The notes: generated from the letters alone by a model not told the origin. DNA of 64,000 nucleotides from Mesobacillus persicus (GCF_900109925.1 NZ_FOBW01000004.1:1-64000), one strand, 5' to 3'. Shown: positions 43,480-53,980, counted from the stretch's first letter. Numbers and translations are program-made.

Positions 43480-44140
43480 AGGTTAAGTTTGTGAATTTTT
43501 CTAGGTCTCGATTTTCACCAATAACGAGCAATATATCGTCCATATCGAGATTTTCATCCGGGTCGGGAGCAATATTTATTTTATTGCTCTCTTTTTCTTT
43601 GATTGCTACCACCATAACATTGTATCTCGATCGCAAGCTAAGCTCCCTTAGGTTTTTCCCCTCCATACTTCGTGGAATTTGGATTTCTTCTATACTATAT
43701 TTATCAGATAACTCAATAAAATTAAGGACATTCGGAGCAGCCATTAGATTGTGAGCAACTCTTTCCCCCATATCCTTTTCCGGAAAGATGACTTTATCGG
43801 CTCCAATTTTATATAAAACCTGTGCATGGTTTTTGGTTAACGCTTTGGCTACTACATGTCTGACCCCTAGTTCTTTCAATAATAATACGGCAAGGATACT
43901 GGCCTGAATATCGTCTCCGATGGCAACGATGACTGTATCAAAATTACGGATACCTACTTCTTTCATCGTTTCTTCTTCTGTTGCATCACCAATAACGGCA
44001 TAAGAAACCAATTCTTTATGATCGTTAATTTGATCCTCATTCTTATCTATCGCCAACACTTCATTGCCTTCTCTATATAAAGTGCTTGCTACACTGGAAC
44101 CAAACCTGCCCATGCCAATAACAGCATACTGCTTTTTCAT
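43478..44140 (-). CDS. ktrC: RCK-domain regulator of a Ktr potassium channel (KtrC/KtrA)
   Basis: The 220-residue cytoplasmic protein has a Rossmann RCK_N domain (VIGMGRFGSSVASTL, VIGDATEEETM) and an RCK_C domain (about 135-218). Such proteins form the gating ring of Ktr channels and bind ATP/ADP and cyclic di-AMP. No membrane subunit (KtrB/KtrD) is adjacent, which fits the unlinked ktrC of B. subtilis. No cyclic di-AMP riboswitch was recognised upstream. Confidence 0.9.
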   Translation of the reverse strand: MKKQYAVIGMGRFGSSVASTLYREGNEVLAIDKNEDQINDHKELVSYAVIGDATEEETMKEVGIRNFDTVIVAIGDDIQASILAVLLLKELGVRHVVAKALTKNHAQVLYKIGADKVIFPEKDMGERVAHNLMAAPNVLNFIELSDKYSIEEIQIPRSMEGKNLRELSLRSRYNVMVVAIKEKESNKINIAPDPDENLDMDDILLVIGENRDLEKFTNLT

Positions 44141-44483
44141 AGTCGTATACCCTCCCTAACTAAACATAAATTTCCTGGTTCGTATGATCCCTTCGTAGGC
44201 CGTCGTTATCTTAATAAGAATCGCTTTCCCTAAATATTATTTTTTTCACTTAAATGAGTGCAACTAGATTGTAAATTGTCATAACTCCTATCGTACCAAG
44301 CTTAACCGGGAAAGGATAATAAGGTAAGTATATCGGAAACAGCACCTAGTAATGTTAGTATGTATCATGTTTTTTACACTTATGAGAACCTCGTTATCTT
44401 ACTCCCGAATTAATTCATTGTAAAGAGGAATTTCTTCACAAAAACAGCCCCTCTGTTAAGAGAAGCCGTTAGTCAGTACACCA
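44141..44483. other. Intergenic region between the Ktr regulator and the germination operon
   Basis: About 340 bases with the terminator of the germination operon (44441-44469) and, presumably, the promoter of the Ktr regulator gene, which could not be assigned. Nothing else seen. Confidence 0.5.
44441..44469 (-). terminator. Terminator of the germination operon
   Basis: On the minus strand CGGCTTCTC pairs with GAGGGGCTG (with G-T pairs) and is followed by TTTTT. Confidence 0.75.
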
Positions 44484-44645
44484 CTATATTTGAAAATAGG
44501 AAAAGTATGGGAGAACTAGGGCACTAAAGGCAAGAAATGTCACAGCGATTGCGCCAACCTTATTCTTTTTCTTCCAAAGAGAAAAGGCAAAACCCATTGT
44601 ATATAGGAAAATGACAAAAACGGAAATCCAAATAAGAACACTCAT
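44484..44645 (-). CDS. Small two-helix membrane protein, candidate germination receptor D subunit
   Basis: Directly after the stop of the C-subunit gene (TAAATG) an ATG starts a 53-codon frame, with AAGGGA 6 bases upstream. The product starts MSVLIWISVFVIFLYTMGFA, continues with LWKKKNK as a positive loop, and has a second helix to the end (AIAVTFLAFSALVLPYFSYF). Some gerA-type operons of bacilli and clostridia encode such two-helix D proteins that modulate receptor activity. The operon terminator follows, so it belongs to the same transcript. Confidence 0.7.
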   Translation of the reverse strand: MSVLIWISVFVIFLYTMGFAFSLWKKKNKVGAIAVTFLAFSALVLPYFSYFQI

Positions 44646-45905
44646 TTAATCCCTTATCCCTTCATAACTTGGAGTCTTTGGCTGTTTTCCAAATTTACCA
44701 AACCGCAGATTGATATCCACATCTATTTTCATATCGGGGTAGGTTTTCATCCAGTCGAAGTCCATATACTCCCTTAACGTCTTAAATTCTTTTCTGGCAT
44801 AAAGCGACCAACCAAATGGCTCTACCTTAAATTCTTCTTGAGTTTTGGTTACAACTTTCATTGCCTTTTCCTCCAAGAACCTCTCAAATGATTTTTTAAC
44901 CTCTTCGATTTTCTCCTTATCTTCAACTGGATTAGACATACTTGGATCGGTCAAAACGTCAATCGTTAGAGGAAGGGTTGCATGAATCCGAGGCGGCTTA
45001 CTATTTACATCCATTACAACTTCTGTATTTTGCCTTTTCGTTATTCTAACTGTTAACTGATAGTCTTCATCAAAGGGATCCGGGACAACAGTAAGAATAT
45101 CCGACACATCTGAAGTATCATTTAATAACATAACAATTCTATTTTCTACTCCAGTCATTTTTCCTATCATTTTACCCTCAAGAAAAACTGCGGCCCCAAG
45201 GAATTGTGAATTATTCGTTTCTCCTTTAATTTTTACGTTACCAGCAACGGCATCATTTTCACTTATCCGATACTTATTTTTTTCCTTCTCAATATCTGAG
45301 GTTGCATAAATCGCCAAGAACGCGTTTGCATCTTCCTCCGTTATTCTAAAAAATTGGTGAAGCTCGGAATTCGGGACTATCCCTACTTGAATCGCACGGC
45401 CAATCATATTTTCATAAAATTTATGAGGGCGGGATAAGAATTTCGGTGAATTTTTTTTGAAAAACTCCTCCGCTTTTTCCTTTGTTACGACCAGATGGAC
45501 ATTTCGTTTTATTTCCCTATCCTTTTCCGAAGTATAGAGATACCTGATGAATTCCTCCTCTTTGGCTAACTCCTCAGAAACTAAGATAACTCTTAATAAA
45601 TCATAGGAAATCTCCCTTGCAATCACAGAGTTTGCGTTATTTCTCATCGAAATAAAATCTGATGCTTGAATTGTAACGGTCATCATCGCTTCTTCATTGT
45701 TTGCAGATGCTTGTGTACTACTTCCGACCTCAGGATTCGCAATTAGATAGGTGATGTTGATTTTCCCCTTTTCTTCTGCTTTATCCATGCCAATACCGAT
45801 AACAAACACTTGATCATCTAGTCCAGTTTGATCCCAACAGCCTGTTAATATAATTAAAAAGGGTAAAGCCAATAGAAGCTTAATTTTTTTGAGCTGATGT
45901 TTCAT
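44646..45905 (-). CDS. Spore germination receptor C subunit (lipoprotein)
   Basis: The 419-residue Ger(x)C-family protein has a lipoprotein signal with lipobox LTGC (Cys23), the family start CWDQTGLDDQVFVIGIGMDK, and the conserved C-terminal domain. It is anchored on the outer face of the spore inner membrane and forms a receptor with the A and B subunits. It overlaps the B gene by 26 bases. Confidence 0.93.
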   Translation of the reverse strand: MKHQLKKIKLLLALPFLIILTGCWDQTGLDDQVFVIGIGMDKAEEKGKINITYLIANPEVGSSTQASANNEEAMMTVTIQASDFISMRNNANSVIAREISYDLLRVILVSEELAKEEEFIRYLYTSEKDREIKRNVHLVVTKEKAEEFFKKNSPKFLSRPHKFYENMIGRAIQVGIVPNSELHQFFRITEEDANAFLAIYATSDIEKEKNKYRISENDAVAGNVKIKGETNNSQFLGAAVFLEGKMIGKMTGVENRIVMLLNDTSDVSDILTVVPDPFDEDYQLTVRITKRQNTEVVMDVNSKPPRIHATLPLTIDVLTDPSMSNPVEDKEKIEEVKKSFERFLEEKAMKVVTKTQEEFKVEPFGWSLYARKEFKTLREYMDFDWMKTYPDMKIDVDINLRFGKFGKQPKTPSYEGIRD

Positions 45906-46989
45906 TTTTGAAGTCCCCCCTCACTTTAGCAATAAGCCACATGAAGCAAGGCAAAAGAAAAAACATTGGACTAAGAATGGTTAGCATCCACTCCCTCAAT
46001 CCAGGAATAGTGAATGCAGCACTTTTTGGGAAAACCCCTAAAAAAATGACTAGTATTGAGATTACAGGCACTAGATACTCATATTCTTTAATTTTAAATA
46101 TTGCCCCGAACAAGATTAACACCAAGTAAAAATAAAACGCAAAGCGGACAAATGCGGCAACAAGCCAAAAGGGTAAGAAGAAAGTCTCCACATTGGTTAA
46201 AAAACCAATTGAAATATAAAGAATCATTTCATGAAAGGGGTAACTGATTACTTCAATAGATGTGAAGTCAAATAGCATTACATATATCATTAGTGCTAGA
46301 AGAATCTCGGGTACTACAACCGCGAATGCTACAAAGGCACCTTTTTTAAACGACTTGAATGAATCTATCATAGGTGCAATGATTCCAAGGTAATAGAAAT
46401 CGGCAAATATAGACATTTTGCTCCCAGCTGTTTTAACAATCTCCCAATAACCTGGCCCCCATAGGGGGAAAATCAGTTTAGTATTGCCCTTATAAAAAGC
46501 AAATGCCAATGCAAAAAGCAGTGTTATCTTCAAATAGAAGAGCGTTAACCAAGCCGTTGAGCCAATATGTTGAAGTCCTCGTTTTGCCCCATATCCACAA
46601 ACAATGACCAAAACAACATAGATTGCAATCGAAGGTGTTTTGGTAAAGTACATGCTGCTGATGATATCTACATAAATTGCTGAATCTAGGACAAGGGCTG
46701 AAAACCCAAAAGCCAGCATCCCCACGGAAATGATATGCCCTAGTACCTTCCCAAATAAATATACATTTAAGTCATGTAGGTTTTTGTCTTGATGAACAGA
46801 GAATACCTTAACAAGGAACCAAATCGGTACGATTGATAAGAGCGCAATGAGGATTAAAGAAATCCAGGCAGAATTTTTCGCCGAATTAAAAAGAACTGTA
46901 GGTGTATCATCCGTTAGTTTTGTACCAACGGATAACATAATGATTGCCGTATACTCTCTAATCCCGATTTTTCCTTCTGTTTGTTTCAT
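45880..46989 (-). CDS. Spore germination receptor B subunit
   Basis: The 369-residue protein has ten helices and belongs to the GerB (APC-superfamily-like) family; it begins KIGIREYTAIIMLSVGTKLTDDTP, the usual N-terminal pattern. It is the likely nutrient-binding subunit. It overlaps the A gene by 4 bases (ATGA) and the C gene by 26. Confidence 0.92.
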   Translation of the reverse strand: MKQTEGKIGIREYTAIIMLSVGTKLTDDTPTVLFNSAKNSAWISLILIALLSIVPIWFLVKVFSVHQDKNLHDLNVYLFGKVLGHIISVGMLAFGFSALVLDSAIYVDIISSMYFTKTPSIAIYVVLVIVCGYGAKRGLQHIGSTAWLTLFYLKITLLFALAFAFYKGNTKLIFPLWGPGYWEIVKTAGSKMSIFADFYYLGIIAPMIDSFKSFKKGAFVAFAVVVPEILLALMIYVMLFDFTSIEVISYPFHEMILYISIGFLTNVETFFLPFWLVAAFVRFAFYFYLVLILFGAIFKIKEYEYLVPVISILVIFLGVFPKSAAFTIPGLREWMLTILSPMFFLLPCFMWLIAKVRGDFKNETSAQKN

Positions 46990-48536
46990 TTTGTCGCCCC
47001 ATCACCTTTTTTCTTCAAATCATCTGGCTTTAAATATCCTGGCCGAAAATTTTCATTCGTTATTACCCGTCTAAAAATGGTGTCACCAGACGATACATAG
47101 TGTGGTGACATGGGAGCTAGAAAGGGAACTCCAAATGATTTGAGAGAAACTAAGTAGAATATTCCCATAACAAACAAGGCGGTCATCCCAAATATCCCAA
47201 AAATTCCAGCTGCAGCTATAAAAAGAAATCGGATAATTCGTAAGGCAAACTGTAAACTAATGTCACTAATTGTAAAAGAAGTTAACCCACTGAGTGCCAC
47301 AACAATGATCACAATCGGGCTAATGATATTTGCCTCTACCGCAGCTTGTCCTAAAACTAAAGCACCCACAATCCCAATCGTCGGTCCCATTGGATTAGGT
47401 ACGCGTAGCCCGGCCTCTCTAATGAGCTCGAAAGCGGCCTCCATAAGAATAATTTCAAAAAACACAGGAAAAGGGACCTTCTCCCTCGAGCCTGCAATTG
47501 CTAACAACAAATCAGCTGGGATCATTTCTGAATGAAAGGAAGTGACCGCTACATATATAGCAGATATAAAGATTGTGATAAACATGGCCACAATCCGAAT
47601 AATTCTTGCAAAATTTCCAAACACAAATCTTAGATAATGATCTTCTGGCGTGTGAAAAAAAGACCAAAACGTAGCTGGGAGAATAAGAGCATCCGGTGAA
47701 TTGTCCATTAATAGGACAACATGCCCATCCTCGAGAAACGCGGCAGCACGGTCCGGTCTTTCAGAATAAAGCAAACTCGGAAACAAAGACATGCGCCTTT
47801 CTTCGATATACTGTTCTAGCAAAGCTAAATTTTGGATGGAATCGACATCGAGATTCTTGAGTCTATTTTTTATATTATCAACCAGCTGATCATCAGCTAA
47901 ATTACGTACATATAAAATATATATTTCGTTTTGTGACCTCTCTGAGATGGTTACAGATTCTGCCATTAAGGCCTCATTTTTGATTCGCTTTCGGATTAAC
48001 GATAGATTTACAACTACTTTTTCAGTAAGAGCTTCTTTAGAACCCTTTATGATTACCTCATTTTCCGCTTTTTCAACAGCGCGCCCTTGAAAATTAGCAC
48101 ATTCGAAAACATAGGCATTTGAGTCATCTTCTAAAAAAATTACGGCATTACCCGTATTAATGTTGCTCACCACATCTTTCATATTTGGAAAAATGGTTAC
48201 ATTTTGTGTCGAAATAATCCCTTTTATATCTAGATTAGGCTCCTTATTCTCTAAGAGCGGCCGAATGGAACTATCCTCAATGGTCCGTACATCTGTAATC
48301 GAACTAATAAAAATGATTGCAACACGTTTATTAGACCCACCAACTTTAAATTCCCTGAACTTTACATCCCGGTTATCTGGGAATTGATAAATGCTTTTTA
48401 TAAAATCAATATTATCGTCAATATTTTGGGAGATAGACTGATCTCTTTTGTTCTTTTGTTCGTCAAGCGTATTATTCGATTGAATCGATTTGCCTTTTTT
48501 CTTACGCCCACTTATTTTTTTTAGTAGCTTGAACAA
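46986..48536 (-). CDS. Spore germination receptor A subunit
   Basis: The 516-residue GerA-family protein has a long hydrophilic N-terminal domain (to about residue 290) and 4-5 helices in the C-terminal half with LRVPNPMGPTIGIVGALVLGQAAVEANIISPIVIIVVALSGLTSF. These proteins assemble into ion channels that open on nutrient binding. It is the first gene of an A-B-C-D operon. Which nutrient it senses cannot be told. Confidence 0.94.
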   Translation of the reverse strand: MFKLLKKISGRKKKGKSIQSNNTLDEQKNKRDQSISQNIDDNIDFIKSIYQFPDNRDVKFREFKVGGSNKRVAIIFISSITDVRTIEDSSIRPLLENKEPNLDIKGIISTQNVTIFPNMKDVVSNINTGNAVIFLEDDSNAYVFECANFQGRAVEKAENEVIIKGSKEALTEKVVVNLSLIRKRIKNEALMAESVTISERSQNEIYILYVRNLADDQLVDNIKNRLKNLDVDSIQNLALLEQYIEERRMSLFPSLLYSERPDRAAAFLEDGHVVLLMDNSPDALILPATFWSFFHTPEDHYLRFVFGNFARIIRIVAMFITIFISAIYVAVTSFHSEMIPADLLLAIAGSREKVPFPVFFEIILMEAAFELIREAGLRVPNPMGPTIGIVGALVLGQAAVEANIISPIVIIVVALSGLTSFTISDISLQFALRIIRFLFIAAAGIFGIFGMTALFVMGIFYLVSLKSFGVPFLAPMSPHYVSSGDTIFRRVITNENFRPGYLKPDDLKKKGDGATK

Positions 48537-48585
48537 GTCAATCCCCCTTTTCTGCTCAGTAGAACTAAAATATGGTACTGTATTT

Positions 48586-48603
48586 AGATATTTACCAATA
48601 TCT
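48586..48603. promoter_or_regulatory. Small inverted repeat upstream of the germination operon
   Basis: AGATATT-TACC-AATATCT, 50 bases before the first gene. A forespore sigma-G promoter is expected nearby but could not be assigned. Confidence 0.3.
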
Positions 48604-48720
48604 CCTTTTTTATGAATATGATTTAGGAAAATATGAACTCCAACTAATCCATCGCCCTAAGAACAACTTACTCATCATATATTAAAGGCTCTGTTAAATA
48701 ATTGAGTTGATAACCGAACA

Positions 48721-48751
48721 AAAAAAGAAGGCCATTTTAAGCCTTCTTTTC
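48721..48751 (-). terminator. Terminator of the small membrane protein gene
   Basis: AAAGAAGGC pairs with GCCTTCTTT around a short loop. Confidence 0.88.
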
Positions 48752-48762
48752 ATTAAATATAA

Positions 48763-48954
48763 TTACCTCCATGTGCGGCTAAATAGCGTTTTGAAGCCAA
48801 TATAGAGAAGTGCAAAAGCAAAGACCAATATAACAAGTACCCCAACAATTTCAAGGAATCCTGCTAGACCAGCTATCACTCCATAAACAGGTACTTTTAA
48901 TAGTGCAAAACCAGCGAGAATACACGCGAAGAAAAGTAATGCTGTGTAATACAT
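48763..48954 (-). CDS. Small membrane protein of unknown function
   Basis: The 63-residue protein has a strong AGGAGGGG site and two hydrophobic segments (about 3-30 and 35-58) linked by a Gly-rich turn, ending in a basic FSRTWR tail. It faintly resembles DUF1328-type small proteins. Its own terminator and site support a real gene. Confidence 0.7.
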   Translation of the reverse strand: MYYTALLFFACILAGFALLKVPVYGVIAGLAGFLEIVGVLVILVFAFALLYIGFKTLFSRTWR

Positions 48955-49115
48955 AATTTTATCCCCTCCTTACTTTAAGGTATGTACTAAAGGTGGAGAG
49001 GATTGGATAGATGCACATTAATTTTCTAAATATTTTTGTCAGCACCGTTCCGGTTTTAATGCTCCAATTCTGGCAACAATGGAGATAGATTCAATCATCC
49101 GAAGGAGTGGTTTTG

Positions 49116-50111
49116 ATGCCGCATCATTTTTACATACGTTTTGTACGATTGCCTCTTCTCCTAAGGATTTTACTTATTACTTCTACCTTGATATGTTTTT
49201 TCGGTCTATTTATTCACTTGATTGAGCCTGAGAATTTCCCTACGGTTATTGATGGTATATGGTGGGCAGTCATCACTGCCTCGACGGTAGGCTATGGAGA
49301 TTTTGTTCCACTGACACCTCTGGGTCGAATGACTGGAATTCTTTTGTTATTAGTTGGGGCGGGGTTTTTATCCACTTATTTCGCGACGTTATCGAGCATC
49401 GCGGTGACGAAACAAGACGAGTACCAAAAAGGAGAATCTCATTACAAAGGACAAGAACACTTAATTATCATTGGGTGGAATGAACGCTCAAAAGAAATCA
49501 TCCATTCGTTTTCAAAAACTAAACAGCCACTCATCTTAATTGATGAAACACTCAATAGCAACCCCATTCCTTTTCATCATCTCCACTTTATTAAAGGAAA
49601 AGCATTGCGGGATGATGTTTTATTAAGAGCTAATATTCAAGATGCTAAGAAAGTCATTATTACCGCAGATCAAAACTTAGATGAACTTCAGGCGGATATG
49701 AACACGATTTTAACACTTTTGGCCATTAAGGGAATTAATCCTAATGTGCTTTGCATTGTCGAAATTCTTACGAAAGAACAGTTTAATAACGCCAAACGTG
49801 CCGGCGCTGACGAAATAATTGAAACAAATAAACTAACAAGTGCGATTATGCTTGATAGTATTCATACCCCTGGCATGGTAAATCCGCTATCCGATTTATT
49901 ATCGGAGTTGAATGGTAAAAAACTAGAATACCGTACCACAGATGGAGATACTGTCGGCAAAAGCTTTAAACAAATTACCCTCTATTTTCTAAGCAAAAAG
50001 ACCATTCTGTTAGGTATAAAAAAGGGGGATGACATCTATGTCAACCCCCAACAGGACTTGGTTATCGAAAAGGAAGATCAACTGCTTGTGATTACTCAAG
50101 GAGGAAGTTAA
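49116..50111 (+). CDS. yugO: Potassium channel with TrkA-N domain (YugO-like)
   Basis: The 331-residue protein (ATG 49116, 8 bases after AAGGAG) has two helices flanking a pore loop with the potassium selectivity filter TVGYGD, then RCK/TrkA-N (HLIIIGWNERSKEII) and TrkA-C domains, the MthK architecture. B. subtilis YugO mediates potassium release, including electrical signalling in biofilms. The gene order with yugN and pgi supports the name. Confidence 0.92.
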   Translation: MPHHFYIRFVRLPLLLRILLITSTLICFFGLFIHLIEPENFPTVIDGIWWAVITASTVGYGDFVPLTPLGRMTGILLLLVGAGFLSTYFATLSSIAVTKQDEYQKGESHYKGQEHLIIIGWNERSKEIIHSFSKTKQPLILIDETLNSNPIPFHHLHFIKGKALRDDVLLRANIQDAKKVIITADQNLDELQADMNTILTLLAIKGINPNVLCIVEILTKEQFNNAKRAGADEIIETNKLTSAIMLDSIHTPGMVNPLSDLLSELNGKKLEYRTTDGDTVGKSFKQITLYFLSKKTILLGIKKGDDIYVNPQQDLVIEKEDQLLVITQGGS

Positions 50112-50114
50112 AAG

Positions 50115-50516
50115 CTAGAGGATGACTGCTTCTACTTCCTCTAACAGCGATTTGCCGACAACGATATATTGCTCCGGTACCTCACCATCTTCATCTACTG
50201 GTTCAGAAAATTGGTTAAAGGTTGCCATGGTATTGCTACTGTGAGCATGATCATCAAGACCTTTTTGATAGATGTGCGCCAGCAAGAATGGCCGCTGCAT
50301 CTCAACGATACATCCATCCGCATCTAGCTGCCCTTCAACAGCATTGAAAGGTAATCTTAAAAAAAGATACCCATCTTTATCAGATACTTTATAATCAAAC
50401 GAACCATGGTCATAATCCCAATTTCCACCGATTGAGTAGCCTAGTGGCTTCAATTTGATTTCAAGGTCAGCTAAGGTTGCACTTTTCCCCTCAATTTTGG
50501 AAGGTAACTCAATCAT
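50115..50516 (-). CDS. yugN: YugN-like protein
   Basis: The 133-residue cytoplasmic protein starts MIELPSKIEGK and has the YugN family pattern GGNWDYDHGSFDYKVSDKDGYLFLRLPF and PYILAHIYQKGLD-like middle (PFLLAHIYQKGLDDHA). Function unknown. It is convergent with yugO, 3 bases apart, and sits next to pgi as in B. subtilis. Confidence 0.9.
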   Translation of the reverse strand: MIELPSKIEGKSATLADLEIKLKPLGYSIGGNWDYDHGSFDYKVSDKDGYLFLRLPFNAVEGQLDADGCIVEMQRPFLLAHIYQKGLDDHAHSSNTMATFNQFSEPVDEDGEVPEQYIVVGKSLLEEVEAVIL

Positions 50517-50572
50517 GTGTTTCCCCCTTTTCTTTTTTCTTAGTCTCTGTCACCTGAGAGTATTTAATCAAC

Positions 50573-50606
50573 AAAAAAGAGTGCCAGTTTTTCTCTGGCA
50601 CTCCTT
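50573..50606 (-). terminator. Terminator of pgi
   Basis: GAGTGCCAG pairs with CTGGCACTC; T run on the minus strand. Confidence 0.9.
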
Positions 50607-50626
50607 TAATTAACATGGATAGAATA

Positions 50627-51976
50627 TTATTTTAAGCGTTTTTCAAGCTCGGCTTTCTTCTCCTCAAAACCAGGTTTCCCAAGTAACGCGAACATATTGA
50701 CTTTATAAGCTTCCACACCTGGTTGATCAAATGGATTCACACCAAGTAAATATCCACTCATTGCGCAAGCTTTCTCGAAGAAATAAACTAAATAGCCAAA
50801 AGTAAACTCGTCAAGTTCTGGAATTGAAACAATTAAGTTTGGCACTCCACCATCGGTATGCGCCAGCAAGGTTCCCTCAAATGCTTTGTTGTTTACAAAG
50901 TCTACGGATTCTCCTGCAAGATAATTTAAACCATCAAGATCACTTGCTTCTTTTTCAATCGTTAACTCGTGGCGAGACTTTTCCACTTTTATAATTGTCT
51001 CAAACAAATCCCTACGCCCTTCTTGAACATATTGACCCAGAGAGTGTAAGTCCGTTGAGAAGTTTGCGGATGAAGGATAAATTCCCTTTTGGTCCTTCCC
51101 TTCGCTTTCCCCGAATAATTGTTTCCACCACTCAGAGAAATACATCAAGGATGGTTCATAATTGATGAGCATCTCGATTGTTTTCCCTTTGTTATAGAGG
51201 GCGTTACGAACAGCTGCATACTGATAAGCAGGATTTTCATCTAGCTCCGACTTGCTGAAATCTTCTCTTGCTTGTGCCGCCCCGTTCATCATGGTTTGAA
51301 TATCTGCTCCACTAACAGCAATCGGTAGAAGTCCAACTGCCGTCAATACGGAATAACGTCCTCCTACATCATCAGGGATAACAAATGTTTCATATCCTTG
51401 TTCATTAGCCAGTGTCTTAAGGGCGCCTCTTTCTTTATCAGTCGTAGCATAGATCCGCTTTTTCGCCTCATCTGCTCCGTATTTTTCTTCAAGAAGCTTG
51501 CGGAAAATCCGGAAAGCTAGTGCAGGCTCAGTAGTTGTACCAGATTTTGAAATGACATTGATAGAGAAATCTTTTCCTTCTAGAACATCCATCAAGTCTT
51601 TCATGTATGTAGAACTAATATTGTTTCCGGCAAAAATGACTTGAGGAGTACGTCTCTTCTCCTTTGGAAGGGCATTGTAGAAGCTATGCTTCAAAAATTC
51701 AAGCGCAGCACGTGCTCCTAGATAAGATCCTCCTATTCCAATGACAACAAGGACATCTGAATCACTCTTAATCTTTTCTGCCGCCTTCTGAATGCGTGAG
51801 AACTCTTCCTTATCATAATCGACCGGCAAATCAATCCATCCTAAATAATCACTACCCGCACCTGTTTTTTCATGTAAAGAATGATGAGCCACTTTAACAA
51901 AATCCCTTAAATAAGTAACCTCGTGCTCACCAAAAAAGCTTAGTGCCTTTGTATAATCAAACCGAATATGTGTCAT
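50627..51976 (-). CDS. pgi: Glucose-6-phosphate isomerase
   Basis: From ATG 51976 (TTGGAGG upstream) the 449-residue product begins [20 protein letters not shown], as in bacillus Pgi, so the 20 extra upstream codons of the open frame are not coding. Motifs include [36 protein letters not shown] and the C-terminal region with [18 protein letters not shown]. It interconverts glucose-6-phosphate and fructose-6-phosphate. Confidence 0.97.
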   Translation of the reverse strand: MTHIRFDYTKALSFFGEHEVTYLRDFVKVAHHSLHEKTGAGSDYLGWIDLPVDYDKEEFSRIQKAAEKIKSDSDVLVVIGIGGSYLGARAALEFLKHSFYNALPKEKRRTPQVIFAGNNISSTYMKDLMDVLEGKDFSINVISKSGTTTEPALAFRIFRKLLEEKYGADEAKKRIYATTDKERGALKTLANEQGYETFVIPDDVGGRYSVLTAVGLLPIAVSGADIQTMMNGAAQAREDFSKSELDENPAYQYAAVRNALYNKGKTIEMLINYEPSLMYFSEWWKQLFGESEGKDQKGIYPSSANFSTDLHSLGQYVQEGRRDLFETIIKVEKSRHELTIEKEASDLDGLNYLAGESVDFVNNKAFEGTLLAHTDGGVPNLIVSIPELDEFTFGYLVYFFEKACAMSGYLLGVNPFDQPGVEAYKVNMFALLGKPGFEEKKAELEKRLK

Positions 51977-52159
51977 GAATGATCCTCCAACTAGTTTTTT
52001 CTCTATCACTTTAACCAAACCTGAAACAAGAATCAAGCGACCGAGAAAATGTAAGCGAGTGCAAATTTGTAATTTTGTCTAGATTAGAACAAAAGTATAA
52101 AAATACGTCTACTTACTAACCAACACGGGGATTTTATGCACCAAATTTTCTAGGGATTC

Positions 52160-52191
52160 AAAAAAGCCCCAGTTAACGGCACTGGAGCTTT
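52160..52191 (-). terminator. Terminator of yugJ
   Basis: AAGCCCCAGT pairs with ACTGGAGCTT (one G-T pair). Confidence 0.88.
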
Positions 52192-52196
52192 CTCTT

Positions 52197-53360
52197 TTAT
52201 AAAGACATCTGGTAAATTTTCAAGACATCTTCTTTATTAAGTTTTGTAAAGTTGCCAAACTCACCGTATACCATTGCTTTATCTGCCATCACCTCTATAT
52301 TGCTGTCATCAATGTCATAATCGGCAAGTCGAGATGGTGCACCTATACTGTTCCAGAATTCACGTAGCTTTTCAATTCCCTCAAGTCCAACTTCTTCATC
52401 TGTCTTGCCATCAGGATTAACATCAAACACTCGCACCGCAAGCTTCTTAAAACGTTCAGGGTTAACTTTTAAATTATGTTTCATCCAGTTCGGGAACAAA
52501 ATTGCCAGTCCGCCCCCATGCGGAATATCGTAAACAGCAGAAACGGCATGTTCAATATTATGAGTTGCCCAATCCCCACGGAATCCCATTGAGAGCATCC
52601 CGTTTAACGCCATTGTTCCGCAATATAAGACGGTAGCACGGTGGTCGTAATTTTCCAAATCTGCCAAGAGCTTTGGTGCTGTTTCCATAACTGTTAGAAG
52701 TAGACCTTCACACATTCTATCCTGAAACTCGGTCTTTTCTTCTTGATGAAAATAATGTTCAAGCACGTGGGACATCATGTCAACAATCCCATAAATCGTC
52801 TGATCCTTTGGTACGGAATATGTATTAACAGGATCCAAAATTGAGAATTTCGGGAAAGTAACCGGACTACCCCAGCCATACTTCTCCTTGGTTTCCCAGT
52901 TCGTAATGACTGAACCCGCGTTCATTTCTGAGCCCGTTGCAGCTAACGTTAACACCGTACCAAACGGAAGTGCTTCTTTAGGAAATGCCTTTTTAGTGAC
53001 AATATCCCATGCATCTCCATCGTACTTCGCTCCAGCAGCAATCAACTTTGTACAGTCAATGACACTACCACCGCCAACAGCAAGTAAGAATTCTATGCCT
53101 TCTTCTTTACAAATCTTAACACCTTTATGAACTGTCGAGAGGCGTGGATTAGGTTCGACCCCCGCTAACTCAGAAACTTGTGCCCCTATTTCTTTTAACG
53201 TATTTACTACTTCATCATAAAGACCGTTACGCTTTATGCTTCCACCACCGTAAACAAGGAGTATCTTTTTTCCGTACTTTGGTACTTCCTTTTTCAATTG
53301 TTCTAATTGCCCTTTGCCAAATATAAGTTTGGTTGGATTTATAAATGTAAAGTTATCCAT
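52197..53360 (-). CDS. yugJ: Iron-containing alcohol dehydrogenase (YugJ-like)
   Basis: The 387-residue type III dehydrogenase has the NAD(P) site [10 protein letters not shown] and the metal-binding His motif [26 protein letters not shown] with the family's glutamate/aspartate residues. It resembles NADH-dependent butanol dehydrogenases such as B. subtilis YugJ/YugK. Aldehyde substrate not determined. Preceded by GGGAG. Confidence 0.92.
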   Translation of the reverse strand: MDNFTFINPTKLIFGKGQLEQLKKEVPKYGKKILLVYGGGSIKRNGLYDEVVNTLKEIGAQVSELAGVEPNPRLSTVHKGVKICKEEGIEFLLAVGGGSVIDCTKLIAAGAKYDGDAWDIVTKKAFPKEALPFGTVLTLAATGSEMNAGSVITNWETKEKYGWGSPVTFPKFSILDPVNTYSVPKDQTIYGIVDMMSHVLEHYFHQEEKTEFQDRMCEGLLLTVMETAPKLLADLENYDHRATVLYCGTMALNGMLSMGFRGDWATHNIEHAVSAVYDIPHGGGLAILFPNWMKHNLKVNPERFKKLAVRVFDVNPDGKTDEEVGLEGIEKLREFWNSIGAPSRLADYDIDDSNIEVMADKAMVYGEFGNFTKLNKEDVLKIYQMSL

Positions 53361-53601
53361 CTTATCACTCCCTTATAAACTATTATGTAAAAAAAGAAGA
53401 TCGTTTGCAAAAAATACGATTAATTCACCTCATAAACATTTGAGAAAACTAAACGATATTTTTCATTTTTATTTAAGCTATTCTGGCAAATAACTTCTAA
53501 TAAAGCTTGAGCATTAAATGCCGAAAAAAAACTAAATTCAAATGAATAATTACATTTAATGTAAAGCATCCTATCCATAACACACTAAAAGGAGGTAAAC
53601 C

Positions 53602-53835
53602 ATGAGCACGATTCAGCGTATTGCATTAATTTTAACCATCATTGGTGCGATTAATTGGGGACTAATTGGCTTTTTTCAATTTGATTTAGTTGCATCCATC
53701 TTTGGTGGCCAAGATGCTGGCCTATCAAGAATTGTTTATGGCCTTGTTGGTCTTGCAGGTCTAATTAATCTTGGACTGTTATTTGCTCCTAGTGAACAAG
53801 CAGAAACACAACAAGGTACCCAACCCACTAAATAA
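53602..53835 (+). CDS. yuzA: DUF378 membrane protein YuzA
   Basis: The 77-residue protein has two helices and the DUF378 pattern IQRIALILTIIGAINWGLIGFFQFDLVASIFG and SRIVYGLVGLAGL. Strong AGGAGG site. Function unknown. Confidence 0.9.
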   Translation: MSTIQRIALILTIIGAINWGLIGFFQFDLVASIFGGQDAGLSRIVYGLVGLAGLINLGLLFAPSEQAETQQGTQPTK

Positions 53836-53925
53836 TCAATAAGTACGGTTGGTAATCAGTTTTTCATAACTAAACCATGTATGGTAATGGTGTTCTTTAA
53901 ATAACAAGTAGGAAAGTCCAATACC

Positions 53926-53957
53926 AAAAAAATCCGCTCAATAAGCGGATTTTTTTA
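53926..53957 (+). terminator. Terminator after yuzA
   Basis: AAAAAATCCGCT pairs with AGCGGATTTTTT around a 5-base loop, about 90 bases past the stop. Confidence 0.9.
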
Positions 53958-53980
53958 CGTTGTCACCTTGGACTCATCAA

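Noticed and set aside
44141-44440. Cyclic di-AMP (ydaO) riboswitch expected ahead of a Ktr gene
   Set aside because: The conserved sequence blocks of the class were not found on either strand.
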